NCBI GenBank assembly: GCA_017516825.1
Contig: JAFXBC010000002.1
Span: forward strand, 1 to 44,883
DNA from: Clostridia bacterium
Lineage (GTDB): Bacteria > Bacillota > Clostridia > Oscillospirales > CAG-382
DNA length: 44,883 nucleotides
Reading direction: 5' to 3'
The notes under the pieces are model-generated. The model did not search any database and was not told where the DNA came from. It saw only the letters and a list, made by a program, of their open reading frames with translations. A program made the position numbers and the translations under genes. Below, one piece after another: positions 31,585 to 42,400 of this stretch; the first letter of the stretch is position 1, and the number at the start of each line of letters is the position of its first letter.

Positions 31585-32844
31585 TCATTTCTCTACGTCG
31601 TGGGTCACACCGATGAAGAAGGGGATCCCTCTTTCACAGTCGATGAGCATATACACGAAGGGTCTGTCCAGGTGAACTTCCTTGGGCTTTTCGGGCTCGT
31701 AGGGGGCGCATTCATCAGTCATCTCCACCACCGTGGCGGCTCCCGCCTTGGTGCCCTGGGGACCCACCTGAATGAAGGTCTTGTGGAGGATCCGCTCGAT
31801 AACGATATCTCCCCGGGTGGAGGTGCCCACCCCGTTGAAAGTGCCGTATGCGGGATAGCCGGCCTTCCCCAGAATGTCCTTCATTTCCACGTCGTATTCC
31901 GCTTGAAATACGGGGATGGAGGTGACTACGGAGGTATTCACCGGGCTTTTCAGCATGGCGTTCAAGGCTTCTCCGTCCAGAGAGGCGATATATTCCTCGG
32001 GGGTGATGCCCTCGTTGGGAAGCATAGCCGCAAAGGCGTACTTCATACCCTTATAGTACCGCACAAAGCCGGTAGCCTTTTCGTCCTCCAGGTAAGTGCC
32101 CACGGTGTCGTACATAAAGTCCACCTTCTGCTGTGTTCCGTCCGCCTTGGTGAAGGTGCCCTTCCGCACCTGGGCCTCGTCGTAGGTGGAAAGCCACTCC
32201 GCCTCAAAGGCCAAGGCGTTGATGAGGTACATCACCGCATCCTCGGGGATCTCGTCCAGGATATCCTTGATCATCCCGTCGGTCTTCCATTCCACCCATT
32301 CGTTGATATCCTTGCAGGTCTCTTCGTTAAAAGGCGCTTGGTATGCGTCTGCATCGTAGTAGTTCTTCACCGTCCGCAGGAAGTCCTGGTTCACCGTAAA
32401 GCGGTCGTCCTCCGTGAACCACACGGAGTTGGCAAGCTGGAGCTTGTAGTCCTCCCCCTGAGGCAACGTTCCCGCGTATTCCAGCATGAATTCGTTGATA
32501 TGCAGGGGATCGGTATCTCCCCAATAGGCTTCGACCGCCTCTCTATCGTCCGCCCCGTTGGACACCATTGCCATGGCGTACAGGATGGAAAGGGGAGAGA
32601 TCAATACGTTTTTCGTCTCCGTCTCCGCCTCCAACGTCTCCTGCATCAGCTTCACCCCCAAGACCGTCATCAGTCCTTCGTAAGGGCGCTCTACTCCGGT
32701 AAGTGCAACCTGCTCCGCTTTCAAGGGAGAAAGCAGATCCCTTGCCCCGATATCCTCGGAGGTGACGTTCGTTCCGCCCCGCTCCCCGGCACAGCCCGCC
32801 AACAGCAGGCAAACGAGTAACAAGCAACTCAAAATGCGTTTCAT
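31585..32844 (-). CDS. Lipoprotein serpin (second of a tandem pair)
   Basis: 419 residues. Serine/cysteine protease inhibitor of the serpin superfamily, anchored outside the membrane: lipobox LLAGC with Cys18. Serpin blocks: VLISPLSILYAMAMVSNGAD, LQLANSVWF, MYLINALAFEAEW, and the C-terminal VIERILHKTFIQV, the hinge GTKAGAATVVEM and LDRPFVYMLID. The small-residue hinge (Thr, Ala, Gly, Ala, Ala, Thr) is that of an inhibitory serpin. The reactive loop after it, TDECAPYEPEKPKEVH, contains a Cys and is about four residues longer than in the neighbour. Start at 32844; AAAGGA of repeat copy C is 12 bp upstream, and an in-frame ATG at 32856 is possible. Confidence 0.92.
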   Translation of the reverse strand: MKRILSCLLLVCLLLAGCAGERGGTNVTSEDIGARDLLSPLKAEQVALTGVERPYEGLMTVLGVKLMQETLEAETETKNVLISPLSILYAMAMVSNGADDREAVEAYWGDTDPLHINEFMLEYAGTLPQGEDYKLQLANSVWFTEDDRFTVNQDFLRTVKNYYDADAYQAPFNEETCKDINEWVEWKTDGMIKDILDEIPEDAVMYLINALAFEAEWLSTYDEAQVRKGTFTKADGTQQKVDFMYDTVGTYLEDEKATGFVRYYKGMKYAFAAMLPNEGITPEEYIASLDGEALNAMLKSPVNTSVVTSIPVFQAEYDVEMKDILGKAGYPAYGTFNGVGTSTRGDIVIERILHKTFIQVGPQGTKAGAATVVEMTDECAPYEPEKPKEVHLDRPFVYMLIDCERGIPFFIGVTHDVEK

Positions 32845-32847
32845 CTT

Positions 32848-32907
32848 TATGACCATTCCTTTCGTAGCCCGCGTTTCGCGGGCGGTCTTACTATTGGAAT
32901 CAAACTT
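32848..32907 (-). repeat. Dispersed hairpin repeat, copy C (internally deleted)
   Basis: 60 bp, read on minus. It keeps both ends of the full copies, AAGTTTGA at the 5' end and GCCCGC-loop-GCGGGCTACGAAAGG followed by AATGGTCATA at the 3' end, but a short TTCCAATAGTAA stretch replaces the first two hairpins. It begins at the stop codon of the first serpin gene and ends 3 bp before the ATG of the second. Confidence 0.8.
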
Positions 32908-34171
32908 ATTCCTCAAGATCCTTCATCACCCCGATAAACAGGGGCACCTTGTGCTGTTCCTCCACGATCATATACACGAAGGGTCTGTCCAGATCTACCT
33001 CCACGAACGTGGGCATTCCTCCGGCGCCCATCTCCACAGAGGTAACGGCGCCCGCCTTGGTGCCCTTGGCATCCACTCGGATAAAGGTCTTGTGAAGCAC
33101 ACGGTTCATGACGATATCCCCCTCGGTGGAGCTCCCCACTCCGTTAAAAGTGCCGTCCACAGGGTAGCCGATGGATCTCAGAACGTCCTTCATATCCACG
33201 TCGTATTCCGTTTCGAACACGGGCATGGAGGTGATGGCGGCATACCCGCTTTTCCCGTTTAACGTTTCCCGCAGGGATTCCCCGGTCAGGGAGGCCACGT
33301 ATTCCTCCACGGTGACCCCGTCCTTGGGTACCAACGCCACGAACTCATATCCGTAGCCCTTGAAGTCGTAGGGCTTGGTAAAGCCCACAGCCAGATCGTC
33401 CTCCAGATAGGTATCCTCACAGCCGTACAGGAAATCGCAGGTCTGACGGCTGCCGTCCGCCGCGGTGAAGACGCCTTCCCTCTGCTGATCCTTGGTGTAA
33501 GGCGTCTCCCACTCCCCCTCAAAGGCCAGGGCGTTTACCAAATACATCACGGAGTCCTCGGGGATCCTGTCCACCACGTCCTTCACCATGCCCTTGGTGG
33601 CGATCTCCGACCAACGGTTGATGTCCTTGCGGGTCTGATCGTCAAAGGGCGCTTTGTAGATATCGGCGCCGTAGTAATTCACCATGGTATGCAGGAAGTT
33701 CTCGTCTACCGTAAAGCTTTCGTCGTCCTTGAACCAAATGGAGTTGGCCAAGGTCACCTGCACCTTCTCCCCACGGGGAAGGCTGTTTGCGTATTCGTAA
33801 AAGAATTCGTTGATATGGAGCTGATCCAAATTCCCCCAGAAGGCCTTCACCGACTCCGTATCGTCTGCTCCATCGGAAACCATTCCCAAAGCGTACAGCA
33901 CGGAAAGGGGAGAGATCAGCAGGTTTTCCCTGTCCTCCTCCGCCAATAAGCTTTCCTGCAGCAGACGGACGGAAAGATCCGTCATCATCCCGTGGTAGGG
34001 ACGGACGATCGCCGTAACGATGGGGGCTTCCTTCTTTACGTTACCGCTGAGATAGACAGAGCCCAGGGTATCCTTGGTGCGGTGATCCTCCTCTTTTTGG
34101 GGAAGCACCTCCTCTGCGCATCCTGCCAATAACAGACACAGCAATAACAAACCGCAAATCAATCGTTTCAT
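32906..34171 (-). CDS. Lipoprotein serpin (first of a tandem pair)
   Basis: 421 residues. Lipobox LLAGC with Cys18, then a full serpin fold: LLISPLSVLYALGMVSDGAD, VTLANSIWF, MYLVNALAFEGEW, VMNRVLHKTFIRV, the hinge GTKAGAVTSVEM and LDRPFVYMIVEE. Clearly a paralogue of the next gene, with a different and shorter reactive loop, GAGGMPTFVEVD. Inhibition of an extracellular protease is inferred from the intact hinge. GGAGG lies 7 bp before the ATG at 34171; another ATG at 34177 overlaps the stop of the anti-sigma-like gene. The overlap implies translational coupling with the sigma and anti-sigma genes. Confidence 0.93.
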   Translation of the reverse strand: MKRLICGLLLLCLLLAGCAEEVLPQKEEDHRTKDTLGSVYLSGNVKKEAPIVTAIVRPYHGMMTDLSVRLLQESLLAEEDRENLLISPLSVLYALGMVSDGADDTESVKAFWGNLDQLHINEFFYEYANSLPRGEKVQVTLANSIWFKDDESFTVDENFLHTMVNYYGADIYKAPFDDQTRKDINRWSEIATKGMVKDVVDRIPEDSVMYLVNALAFEGEWETPYTKDQQREGVFTAADGSRQTCDFLYGCEDTYLEDDLAVGFTKPYDFKGYGYEFVALVPKDGVTVEEYVASLTGESLRETLNGKSGYAAITSMPVFETEYDVDMKDVLRSIGYPVDGTFNGVGSSTEGDIVMNRVLHKTFIRVDAKGTKAGAVTSVEMGAGGMPTFVEVDLDRPFVYMIVEEQHKVPLFIGVMKDLEE

Positions 34172-34173
34172 TT

Positions 34174-34776
34174 TCATTCCTCCACTTCATAACCGTCCAC
34201 GGCAAAGAGAAGCTCTCCCTGATAGCCGTCGAACATAATACTCCAAAGGCTTCCCGAGGCAAAGGCGGTCTCCGTGACGGCCTTCCCCTCCCATTTGTCA
34301 AACAGCAAGAACACGATGCTTCCCTCGGGGAATTGTGCAAAGCCGTCGTTGTCCACCACGGTGCAGAGGAGCAGATCGTTTGCCCAGCCCTCCACTCGCA
34401 GCAGGAAGGCGGGAAGCTCGTCCGAGGGACCGGCTATTCCCTCGCTTTTGCCGGGTTCTCCCGTGCCCTCGTCGGTTCCCGTGTTACCGTTGCCGCCTAC
34501 CGTACCGTCCAAAGAGAATTCCGGCGCAGTTCCCTGGGGATCTGCGCTTTCCCAGCGATCCGGGGTAGCGTCTTCGTTCGTGTGTATCTCCAATAAGGGG
34601 AACAGCTTCACCGCGCAGACCATCACCGCGCAAAGGCAGGCCGCCAAAGCGCCGTACCGCCAAAGGACAGGACGCTTCTTTTTCTTCTCCCGCAGTTTGG
34701 CAACCTCTTCCGCCAGGTCTGTGTCCAGCAGATCCAGCGCATCCATGATCTTTTCACCGCTTACATAGCCGTTCAT
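34174..34776 (-). CDS. Membrane-anchored anti-sigma-factor-like protein
   Basis: 200 residues. Cytoplasmic N-terminus of about 40 residues (EKIMDALDLLDTDLAEEVAKL, then a KKKKRP basic stretch), one membrane helix (about 42-61), a Gly/Thr/Glu-rich stalk (about 65-120) and an extracytoplasmic beta-rich domain (about 122-200). This layout, with the gene start in ATGA overlap with an ECF sigma gene, is typical of clostridial anti-sigma partners; the zinc His-Cys-Cys motif of ZAS-type anti-sigmas is absent. It would hold the sigma factor at the membrane and sense an outside signal; inferred. Confidence 0.78.
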   Translation of the reverse strand: MNGYVSGEKIMDALDLLDTDLAEEVAKLREKKKKRPVLWRYGALAACLCAVMVCAVKLFPLLEIHTNEDATPDRWESADPQGTAPEFSLDGTVGGNGNTGTDEGTGEPGKSEGIAGPSDELPAFLLRVEGWANDLLLCTVVDNDGFAQFPEGSIVFLLFDKWEGKAVTETAFASGSLWSIMFDGYQGELLFAVDGYEVEE

Positions 34777-35333
34777 ACGGAAAATCCCTCCTTTTCCAGA
34801 TAGTCCTTCAGGCTGTTGCGGGTGCGGAACAGCAGGCTTTTGGCCTTGCTTTCACTCATACCGCAGTACGCCGCCACCTCCCGCAAGGGGTCCATGTAAT
34901 AATACCGCCCGATGAACAGATTCCTTGCATCCTTAGGCAGAGAACGCAAAAACCTGTTGATGGCCTCCGCCAACAAATTGGTCTCTAAGGTCTCCTCCGG
35001 CATCTCTCCGCCGGAAAGACAGTCTTCCCATTCCGAAAGTGACATAGCATACTCCGATCCCGCCCGCTTTTCACGGGTCTTTTTCCGAAACAGATCAATG
35101 GAGATCCGCCGCGCCAGCTTCCCCAGGTATGCGGAAAGCACCTCGGGCCTGTGGGGCGGCATGGAATTCCAGGCGGCAAGATAGGTATCGCTGACGCTTT
35201 CCTCGCTGTCTTGATCGTTATTTAATATATTGTAAGCGATCTTCAACAGAAAACGCCCGTATTTGGTTTTGGTCTGCAGGATGGCATCCTCGTCCCGTGC
35301 GTGATACAGCGCGACGATCTCCTTGTCCGTCAT
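34773..35333 (-). CDS. ECF-type sigma-70 family RNA polymerase sigma factor
   Basis: 186 residues. Region 2 (about 12-85) with YNILNNDQDSEESVSDTYLAAW, the -10-binding block, and region 4 (about 120-180) with LPKDARNLFIGRYYY and VAAYCGMSESKAKSLLFRTR, the -35-binding helix-turn-helix. No regions 1 or 3. GGAG is 8 bp from the ATG at 35333; an ATG three codons upstream (35342) is too close to it. Its stop overlaps the anti-sigma-like gene in ATGA. It probably directs its own operon, including the serpins, from the candidate promoter at 35380-35407. Confidence 0.93.
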   Translation of the reverse strand: MTDKEIVALYHARDEDAILQTKTKYGRFLLKIAYNILNNDQDSEESVSDTYLAAWNSMPPHRPEVLSAYLGKLARRISIDLFRKKTREKRAGSEYAMSLSEWEDCLSGGEMPEETLETNLLAEAINRFLRSLPKDARNLFIGRYYYMDPLREVAAYCGMSESKAKSLLFRTRNSLKDYLEKEGFSV

Positions 35334-35379
35334 GGCATTCACTCCGTTTCTGTTTCTTGATAGGTACCTTCATCCATAA

Positions 35380-35407
35380 TACTCGTCAAAATCCCGGGTT
35401 GGTTGCA
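35380..35407 (-). promoter_or_regulatory. Candidate ECF-type autoregulated promoter
   Basis: On minus, TGCAACC (35407-35401), 15-bp spacer, CGAGTA (35385-35380). AAC-containing -35 and CG-starting -10 elements at this spacing are usual for ECF sigma factors. No sigma-A-type promoter of quality was found here. Confidence 0.45.
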
Positions 35408-35413
35408 AAAAAA

Positions 35414-36118
35414 TCAAACTTTTTTCGCCACGAAGGTGAAAACTTTGGTGGAAAGCAGGGAAGTGATCTCCCCTCTGGGGATCTCGTAGCGCTGGGGGAC
35501 CACCGTCTCCTTCAGAACCTCCCATCCCGCAAAGGTATGGTGCAACAGCTCCGCCAGCTTTTCCGTGGGGAGATTCACCTCAAACCCTGCGGGGATCCCT
35601 TCTCCCGTGGCTTTGTTTCGCTCTTCCACGCCGCTGTTCATGATAAGGCACACCAGCCCGTCGGCATTGATCCCTTCTTTGATCTCCAAAAGCTTGCTTT
35701 TCAGGCTTTCTTCCCCGTCGATATGCTCCAGGGCGGACACCGCGAAAATGAGATCGTACGTCTCTATATAAATAGGAAAGCTTTCGATGGGGGAGACCAC
35801 CCCGCGGATCCTGTCCTCCACACCGTACGCTTTGGCGTTTTCCGAAAGCTTTTCAATAGCCACTTCCAGCAGATCCACGCAATCCACCCGGCATCTTTCC
35901 CCCAACTGCAGAGCAAGGGCGATGGCATTCCGCCCCACGCCGCAGCCCAGATCCAGGATCCGTACCTGCTCACGGTCGTCAAAATGCCCAAGAAGCTCCA
36001 TCACCGTGGCAACGGGCTTCTTCAGCCAGCTTTCCCCGGCGTAAAGAGCCTCCTTTTCGTACAGCTCTCTATGGGAACGGGCCTCCTCCTTGCGGATCTT
36101 TTTGATTCTGTCGTCCAT
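35414..36118 (-). CDS. Class I SAM-dependent methyltransferase
   Basis: 234 residues. Rossmann methyltransferase: motif I VRILDLGCGVGRNAIALAL, post-I VDCVDLLEVAIEKL, motif IV-like YDLIFAVSALEHID, and a C-terminal FTFVAKK strand, as in the Methyltransf_11/25 group. The N-terminus is charged and helical. Substrate unknown. Start at 36118 with GGGGGA about 7 bp upstream; the frame reaches 36178 through the promoter. It has its own promoter; its stop is next to the candidate sigma promoter, so it is likely separate from the serpin operon. Confidence 0.88.
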   Translation of the reverse strand: MDDRIKKIRKEEARSHRELYEKEALYAGESWLKKPVATVMELLGHFDDREQVRILDLGCGVGRNAIALALQLGERCRVDCVDLLEVAIEKLSENAKAYGVEDRIRGVVSPIESFPIYIETYDLIFAVSALEHIDGEESLKSKLLEIKEGINADGLVCLIMNSGVEERNKATGEGIPAGFEVNLPTEKLAELLHHTFAGWEVLKETVVPQRYEIPRGEITSLLSTKVFTFVAKKV

Positions 36119-36149
36119 TTCGTATTCCCCCAACTTTTCCTTTTTGTTT

Positions 36150-36178
36150 ATTTTAACATACTCTCCCTCTGTTTGCAA
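36150..36178 (-). promoter_or_regulatory. Promoter of the methyltransferase gene
   Basis: On minus, TTGCAA (36178-36173), 17 bp, TAAAAT (36155-36150). Confidence 0.75.
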
Positions 36179-36296
36179 GACGTCTGCCGGGAGAAAGAGG
36201 TCCGCTTTTTGTTGCTTTTCCCCTTTTTTGGCGGGAATCTCTGGATATATGATATAAATTCCAACAAATTGAGGTTGAAATTGGTAAAAACGACAA

Positions 36297-36325
36297 TTGC
36301 AATCTTGAAATTAAAGTGCTATAAT
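36297..36325 (+). promoter_or_regulatory. Promoter of the giant secreted-protein gene
   Basis: TTGCAA (36297-36302), 17 bp, TATAAT (36320-36325), preceded by an AT-rich stretch (36247-36296) that could act as an UP element. Predicted start near 36332, giving a leader of about 105 nt. Confidence 0.85.
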
Positions 36326-36328
36326 ACA

Positions 36329-36342
36329 CTATGTAGACATAG
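36329..36342 (+). other. Short hairpin at the predicted mRNA 5' end
   Basis: CTATGT-AG-ACATAG (36329-36342), overlapping the predicted transcription start of the giant gene. It may protect the 5' end of the transcript, or be an operator. Confidence 0.45.
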
Positions 36343-36435
36343 ACTCTCTCATTATGCCGTTTTTTAGGGAGCCTGTTTTGACTCGTAAAAAAGAAAAAAT
36401 AAAAATAAAAAACAATTTAGCAAAGGAGAAAACAC

Positions 36436-39400
36436 ATGAAAAAGACTCTTGCGTCTCTTCTCATAGTCGTGATGGTTTTCTGTATGTTGGGAACAATGTT
36501 CGTAACAGCGGAAGACGAAAGTCTGACTTGGGAAGATACCCTGGGCTATGCCGACAATGGTAACGCATATGTCGAAGTGCCGTATGGTTATACCTGGTAC
36601 ATCGACGATGTGAACGGCACCATCGGAGGCGAGGATGCAACTATTTGCACCACCCAGGATGCTTACAACGCGTGCAACCCCAACTGGGCAATCACCATCT
36701 ATGCTGCAAAGCAGGCTGATGGCACCTATGTTGCTCAGAAGGATGCGATCGTTACCCCCGGCTCTGCCGCAGGTGCGGGCATCACCATCGGTGAAGGCCA
36801 GATCGCTATCGTTGTACATTCTTCTTCCTCCAACCCCGATTCCGGCTACGCCAACTGGCAGGCAAAGGTCGTTGCTATGTCCGTTAAGGCAGGCGACATC
36901 TTCGAGGTAGCAGAAGACTTCTCTACCGTTACTGCTATCGGCCCCGGCGGCACCGTCGAGCCCGAGGAGCCCGTAATTCCCGATGCCCCCAATACCGGAG
37001 ATGACGATCCCGAGGTTCCCTCTTCCGGTAACCTGGCTCTGGGCAAGGACGTTGCAAACGCCGAGAACGTTGATGCAAACGTTTCCACCCTCTGGATCAA
37101 CACTGACCTCACCGACGGCGTTGCACAGCCCGACTGGGCGCTGGATTGGGTGGCAGGCGAATGGCACGGCTACTGGTGGAATGCTGAATCCGCAAGTGCA
37201 TACGAATGGACCAACGCTCCCGACGGTGTTGCTACCCCCACCGTTGATTTGGGCGCAGTTTATCCCGTAGGCTTGGTTCGTGTCAATATGTTCCTCGGCA
37301 GCGATATGGGCATCGTTCCCGCTCGTTCCGTTACCGTAAAGGTTTCCACCGACGGCGAGAACTGGACCGAAGTTGCTGTTAAGGAATTGGCAATTCCCGA
37401 AGCAGGCGATACCACCGTTGGTTGGGTCGAGCTTGCTCTGGATGCTCACGTTGATGCACGATACGTTCGTGTTGAAATGGTTCTGGGCGCTGTTTGGCTG
37501 TTCGTCGATGAGATCGAGGTTTACAGTGAAACCGAGCTTCCCGAAGAACCCGTTGAACCCGAAGAACCCGAGACTGATCTTCCCGAGGGCGCGCTGGAGT
37601 TCCAGCTCTCCCACGTGAATTACTATTCTTGGGGCACCTACTTTGACATGGTCGCTTATGGTGAAGGCAGAAACTGCCACAACTTGGGTAACGGCGACTA
37701 TGGCTGTGAATGGTGGATCGCTATCAAGGTTGACAACGTTGACGGCGTTTACACCGTTACTCAGATCGAGGGCAACGGCGATGCTAAGGCAATGACCGCT
37801 TCTGCTGACGGATTCATTATGTATCTGTTCAGCGGCAACGAGAATTACCCCGCTAACTTCGCTGCAGCTCAGCAGGTTGAAGTAGGCTATATCGTCTACT
37901 CTCACACCTTCGATTGGACTACCGATGTTACTTCCGAGACTGCTCTGGGCAACATCGTATTCGTTCCCGCAGGCACCGAGCTGCCTCCCGTTGATGAACC
38001 CGTTGATCCCGAAGTTCCCGAGAACAACAAGGTTGAGATCAACGTAAACGACAATGCAATCCTCACCGACGGTAACACCGGCTTTGCTGGTGCATGGGGC
38101 GAGGTTGGTACCGGCCACGTAGTGCTGGTTAACAACGGTAGCTGCCAGACCGTAGGTATGGACGCAACTCTGTACTACGCTCTCGGCGAGACCAAGAAGT
38201 TGGATGGCGTAACCGTAGACCTCTACCATTGCGCTAACGTGATGATCGGTTATCCCGAAGGCCAGGCAACCGTTCTGGTTTCCGTGGATGGCGAGAACTG
38301 GACCGAGGTCGGCAAGTACGACCTGGCTACCGCTGACGTTGCTGTCGGCAACTCCGGCACCGTATCCAACACCTTCTCCTTCGACGCTGTTGAAGCCGCT
38401 TACGTAAAGGTTCTGCTGTACGCAGGCTCCAACGAAGCAGTTCTGGGCACCGAGCCCTCCGACGGCAAGATCTTCTGGGAGTTCATCTCCGTAGCAGAGT
38501 TTGCTGTTTCCGAGTGTGATCCTGTATTCATTACCGAAGGTAATGCTGCAGCAGGCAAGGATTGGACCGGCGATACCGACGCGCTGAGCAACTATCAGGG
38601 CGACGTGACCGACGGTGTATGCGATCCCGATGGCAAGTATGACACTTCTCTCTGGCTCGGCTTCGACGGCAGAAAGCTTGACGATGGCGTTGCAACCATG
38701 ATCTTGGATCTGGACTTCCTCTACTCCAATATCATTGATGTAAACATCCACGCATGGCCTGCCGGTTATTCCGGAATCAGCATCCCCGATGCGATCACCG
38801 TTTACGCATCTGAGGATGGCGAGAATTATGCACAGATCGGTTATGTAGATGCATTCGAAAGTACTGATCCGCAGTGGATCAACTTCACTTTCGAAGAAGC
38901 AGTAACCGCTCGCTATATTAAGATTGATTATGCGTTCGCGGGTACCTTCCTCTTCGTATCCGAAGTTGAAGTTATGGTTGGCGAAAAGTCTACCGAACCC
39001 GATGAACCCGACGTTCCCGTTGTTAAGGAAACCATCGCAATCGATGGTAAGCTGGACGACAACGGCTACGACAAGGCTGTTTGGTTCTCCGACGGTATCT
39101 GGCAGAGCGTTAACGGTGCAACTCTGGCTGATCTGGACGTTTCCTACACCGTTCGTTCCGACGACGACAACATCTACCTGACCATTAAGGTTAACCAGGG
39201 TGTTGACTTCGAGAAGGCATTGGATCTCAACGCTTGGGATCAGTCCGGTGCTACCAACTTCCGTATCTGGCTCCTGGGCGACGGTATGGAGACCCGTACC
39301 TTCTACGATCTGCTGTGGGATGGCGAGGCATTCGTTCCCTTCCGCCAGAAGTCCGCTACCGATGAACTGACCTTTGCTGCAGGCATCGGCGACGACTACA

Positions 39401-42400
39401 TCAACATGGAGATCGCTATCGCGAAGTCTTCTCTGAACATTACCGACTCCTTCAAGCTGATGGTTACCTATTCTACTCCTCACTGCTTGAAAGATGACGG
39501 CACTACCGCTTACAACGCATTCCACATGACTGCATGCGAAGCGATGCCTTCCGGTTGGTCCGGCAATGCTGACGCATACCAGTCCTACAACTGCGCTGAC
39601 ATCGCTCTGGGCACCAAGGTTCCCTCTACCGAACCCGATGAACCCGAAGTTCCCGAGAACGAGATCGAGATCAACGTAAACAACGAGGGCGTCCTCACCG
39701 ACGGTAACACCGGCTTTGCCGGCAACTGGGGCGAGGTTGGCACTAACGACGTTCTGTTGATCCAGAACGGTAACTGCCAGACCGCAGGTCTGAACGTTAC
39801 CCTGAACTACGCTCTTGACGAGACCAAGAAGCTGGACGGCGTGATCGTAGACCTGTACCACTGTGCAGGCGTAATGATCGGCTATCCCGAAGGCCAGGCA
39901 ACCGTTCTGGTTTCCGTAGACGGTGAGAACTGGACCGAGGTCGGCAAGTACGATCTGGCTGCCGCTGACGTTGCTCTTGGCAACTACGGCACCGTATCCT
40001 CCACCTTCTCCTTCGACGCTGTTGAGGCCGCTTACGTAAAGGTTGTTCTTTACGCAGGCTCCAGCACTGGCGTTCTTGGCGATTCCCCCGCAGACAACAA
40101 GATTTTCTGGGAGTTCATCTCCGTAGCAGAATTTGCTGTTTCCGAGGCAGCTGACGTTCCTCCCGTTGAGGAAGAGAAGCACGAGATCATCGTTTCTCAC
40201 GTTAACGCTTACACTTGGGGCGCTTATAACGAAATGGTGATCGTCGGCGAAGGTCAGAACTCCATGTCCAAGCTTGGCTACGACTGCACCTGGTGGATCG
40301 CTCTCAAGGTTGAAAACGTTGACGGCATCTACACTGTTACCGCTATCGAGGGTAACGGCGTAGCTAAGGAAATGACCGCTCCTGCTGACGGCTTCCTTCT
40401 GTACTGCTACTCCAACGACGCTGCAAGCTTTGAGGCTGCAGGTCTGGTAGAGGTAGGCGATGTTCTTCTGTCCTGCAACTTCGACTGGAAGAAGGACGCT
40501 GCATCCGCAACTCCTATCGGTTCTATGGTATTTGGTCCTCAGCCCAGCGCTGATCACGACCATACCTATACCTCCACCATCGTCACCGCTCCTACTCTGT
40601 CCGCTGAAGGCGAGGCACTGTATATCTGCGTATGTGGCGATAGATATACCGAGGCAGTTCCTCCCGTGAAGGCTCAGCCCGATGAGCTGGCAACTCTTCC
40701 CGAGAATGCACTGACCCTGGACTATGCCGGTTATATCCACGATGCATTCCATTGCATCATCGCCGGCGACAACCTGACCATCAATGATCTGACTGCTCTG
40801 GGCAACGATGGTGTTGGCAAGGATATGAACTACTTCTACATCATCGTCGTTGACGCAAACGGCAAGGTTGTAGATACCTGGTTCGAGCTTGGCAGACCCA
40901 ACGCCGTGAAGAGCGACGTTGTATGTCCCGCAGGCGGTTACATCATTGGTTACAATGGTAATAAGGAAGACAGCACGGCACTGACCAATATCGCTATCGG
41001 CAGTACCATCACTCTGCACAACGTTGACCTCAATGCCATCCGTGGCGTTGCCGGTCACGCTGCACTGACCAACGCTGGCTTCACCGTAGTAAGACCCGAG
41101 ACTGACGTTGAGGTCAACGTTAACGAAAACGGTATTCTTACCGATGGTAACTCCGGCTTCGCAGGCAACTGGGGCGAAGTAGGCGCCAACGATGTTCTGT
41201 TGGTTTCCAACCCCTACTGCACCGAGGTTGGCATGAACGTTACTCTGCAGTACGCTCTTGGCGAACTGAAGAAGATCGACACCGTGATTCTCGACCTGTA
41301 TCACTGTGCAGGCGTAATGATCGGTTATCCCGAAGGCACCGCTACCATCATGGTTTCCACCGATGGTGAGAACTATGTATCTGTTGGTTCCTTCAACCTG
41401 GCTGGCGCAGACGTTGCTCTTGGCAACTACGGCACCGTTTCCTCTACCTTCAAGTTTAACACCGTTGAGGCCGCTTACGTTAAGGTTGTCCTGTTCGCAG
41501 GCTCTAACGAAGCAGTTCTTGGCACCGAGCCCGCAGACGGCAAGAAGTTCTGGGAATTCATCGCAGTTGCAGAATTTGCAGTTGCAGAGGCTCCCGAGAA
41601 CCTGGCTGCTGGTTTGGAATGGACCGGTGATACCGAGTGTGGTTCCGACTACAAGGGTAACATCACCGACGGCACCATCATCACTTGGGGTGCTTACGAC
41701 ACGTCCATCTGGTACGGCTTTGACCAGAGAAAGACCGACGACTCCGTTGGTACTATCATCCTTGATCTGGGCGCTGTATACAGCAACCTGGATCAGATCC
41801 GCGCACACGTATGGCCCGCAGGCCACTCCGGTATTGCAGTTCCTCAGTCCTACGACTTCTACATCTCCGAAGACGGCGAGAACTACACTCTGCTGACTTC
41901 CGTTGCAGGCGTAGCAGGCGATCCCATGTGGATCGGTACTGACAACACCGAGACCTTCACCGCTCGTTACGTCAAGCTGGATATCGTTGGTACTTCCTCC
42001 GACACCTTCTGGTTCCTGGACGAGCTGGAGGTTAACGCATTTGATGCTCAGCTTGTTGAAGACCTCGAGAACGCTCAGGTTGAGATCAATGTAAATGACA
42101 ATGCAATCCTCACCGACGGCAACACCGGCTTTGCCGGCAACTGGGGTGAGGTTGGCACCGGCGACGTTCTGCTGATTCAGAACGGCAACTGCCAGAACGT
42201 TGGTATGGATGTGACTCTGTACTACGCTCTCGGCGAGACCAAGACCATCGACGGCGTAACCATCGATCTGTACCACTGTGCAGGCGTTATGATCGGTTAT
42301 CCCGAAGGCCAGGCAACCGTTCTGGTATCTCTGGACGGCGAATCCTGGACCGAGATCGGCAAGTACGATCTGGCTACTGCTGACGTTGCTCTTGGCAACT

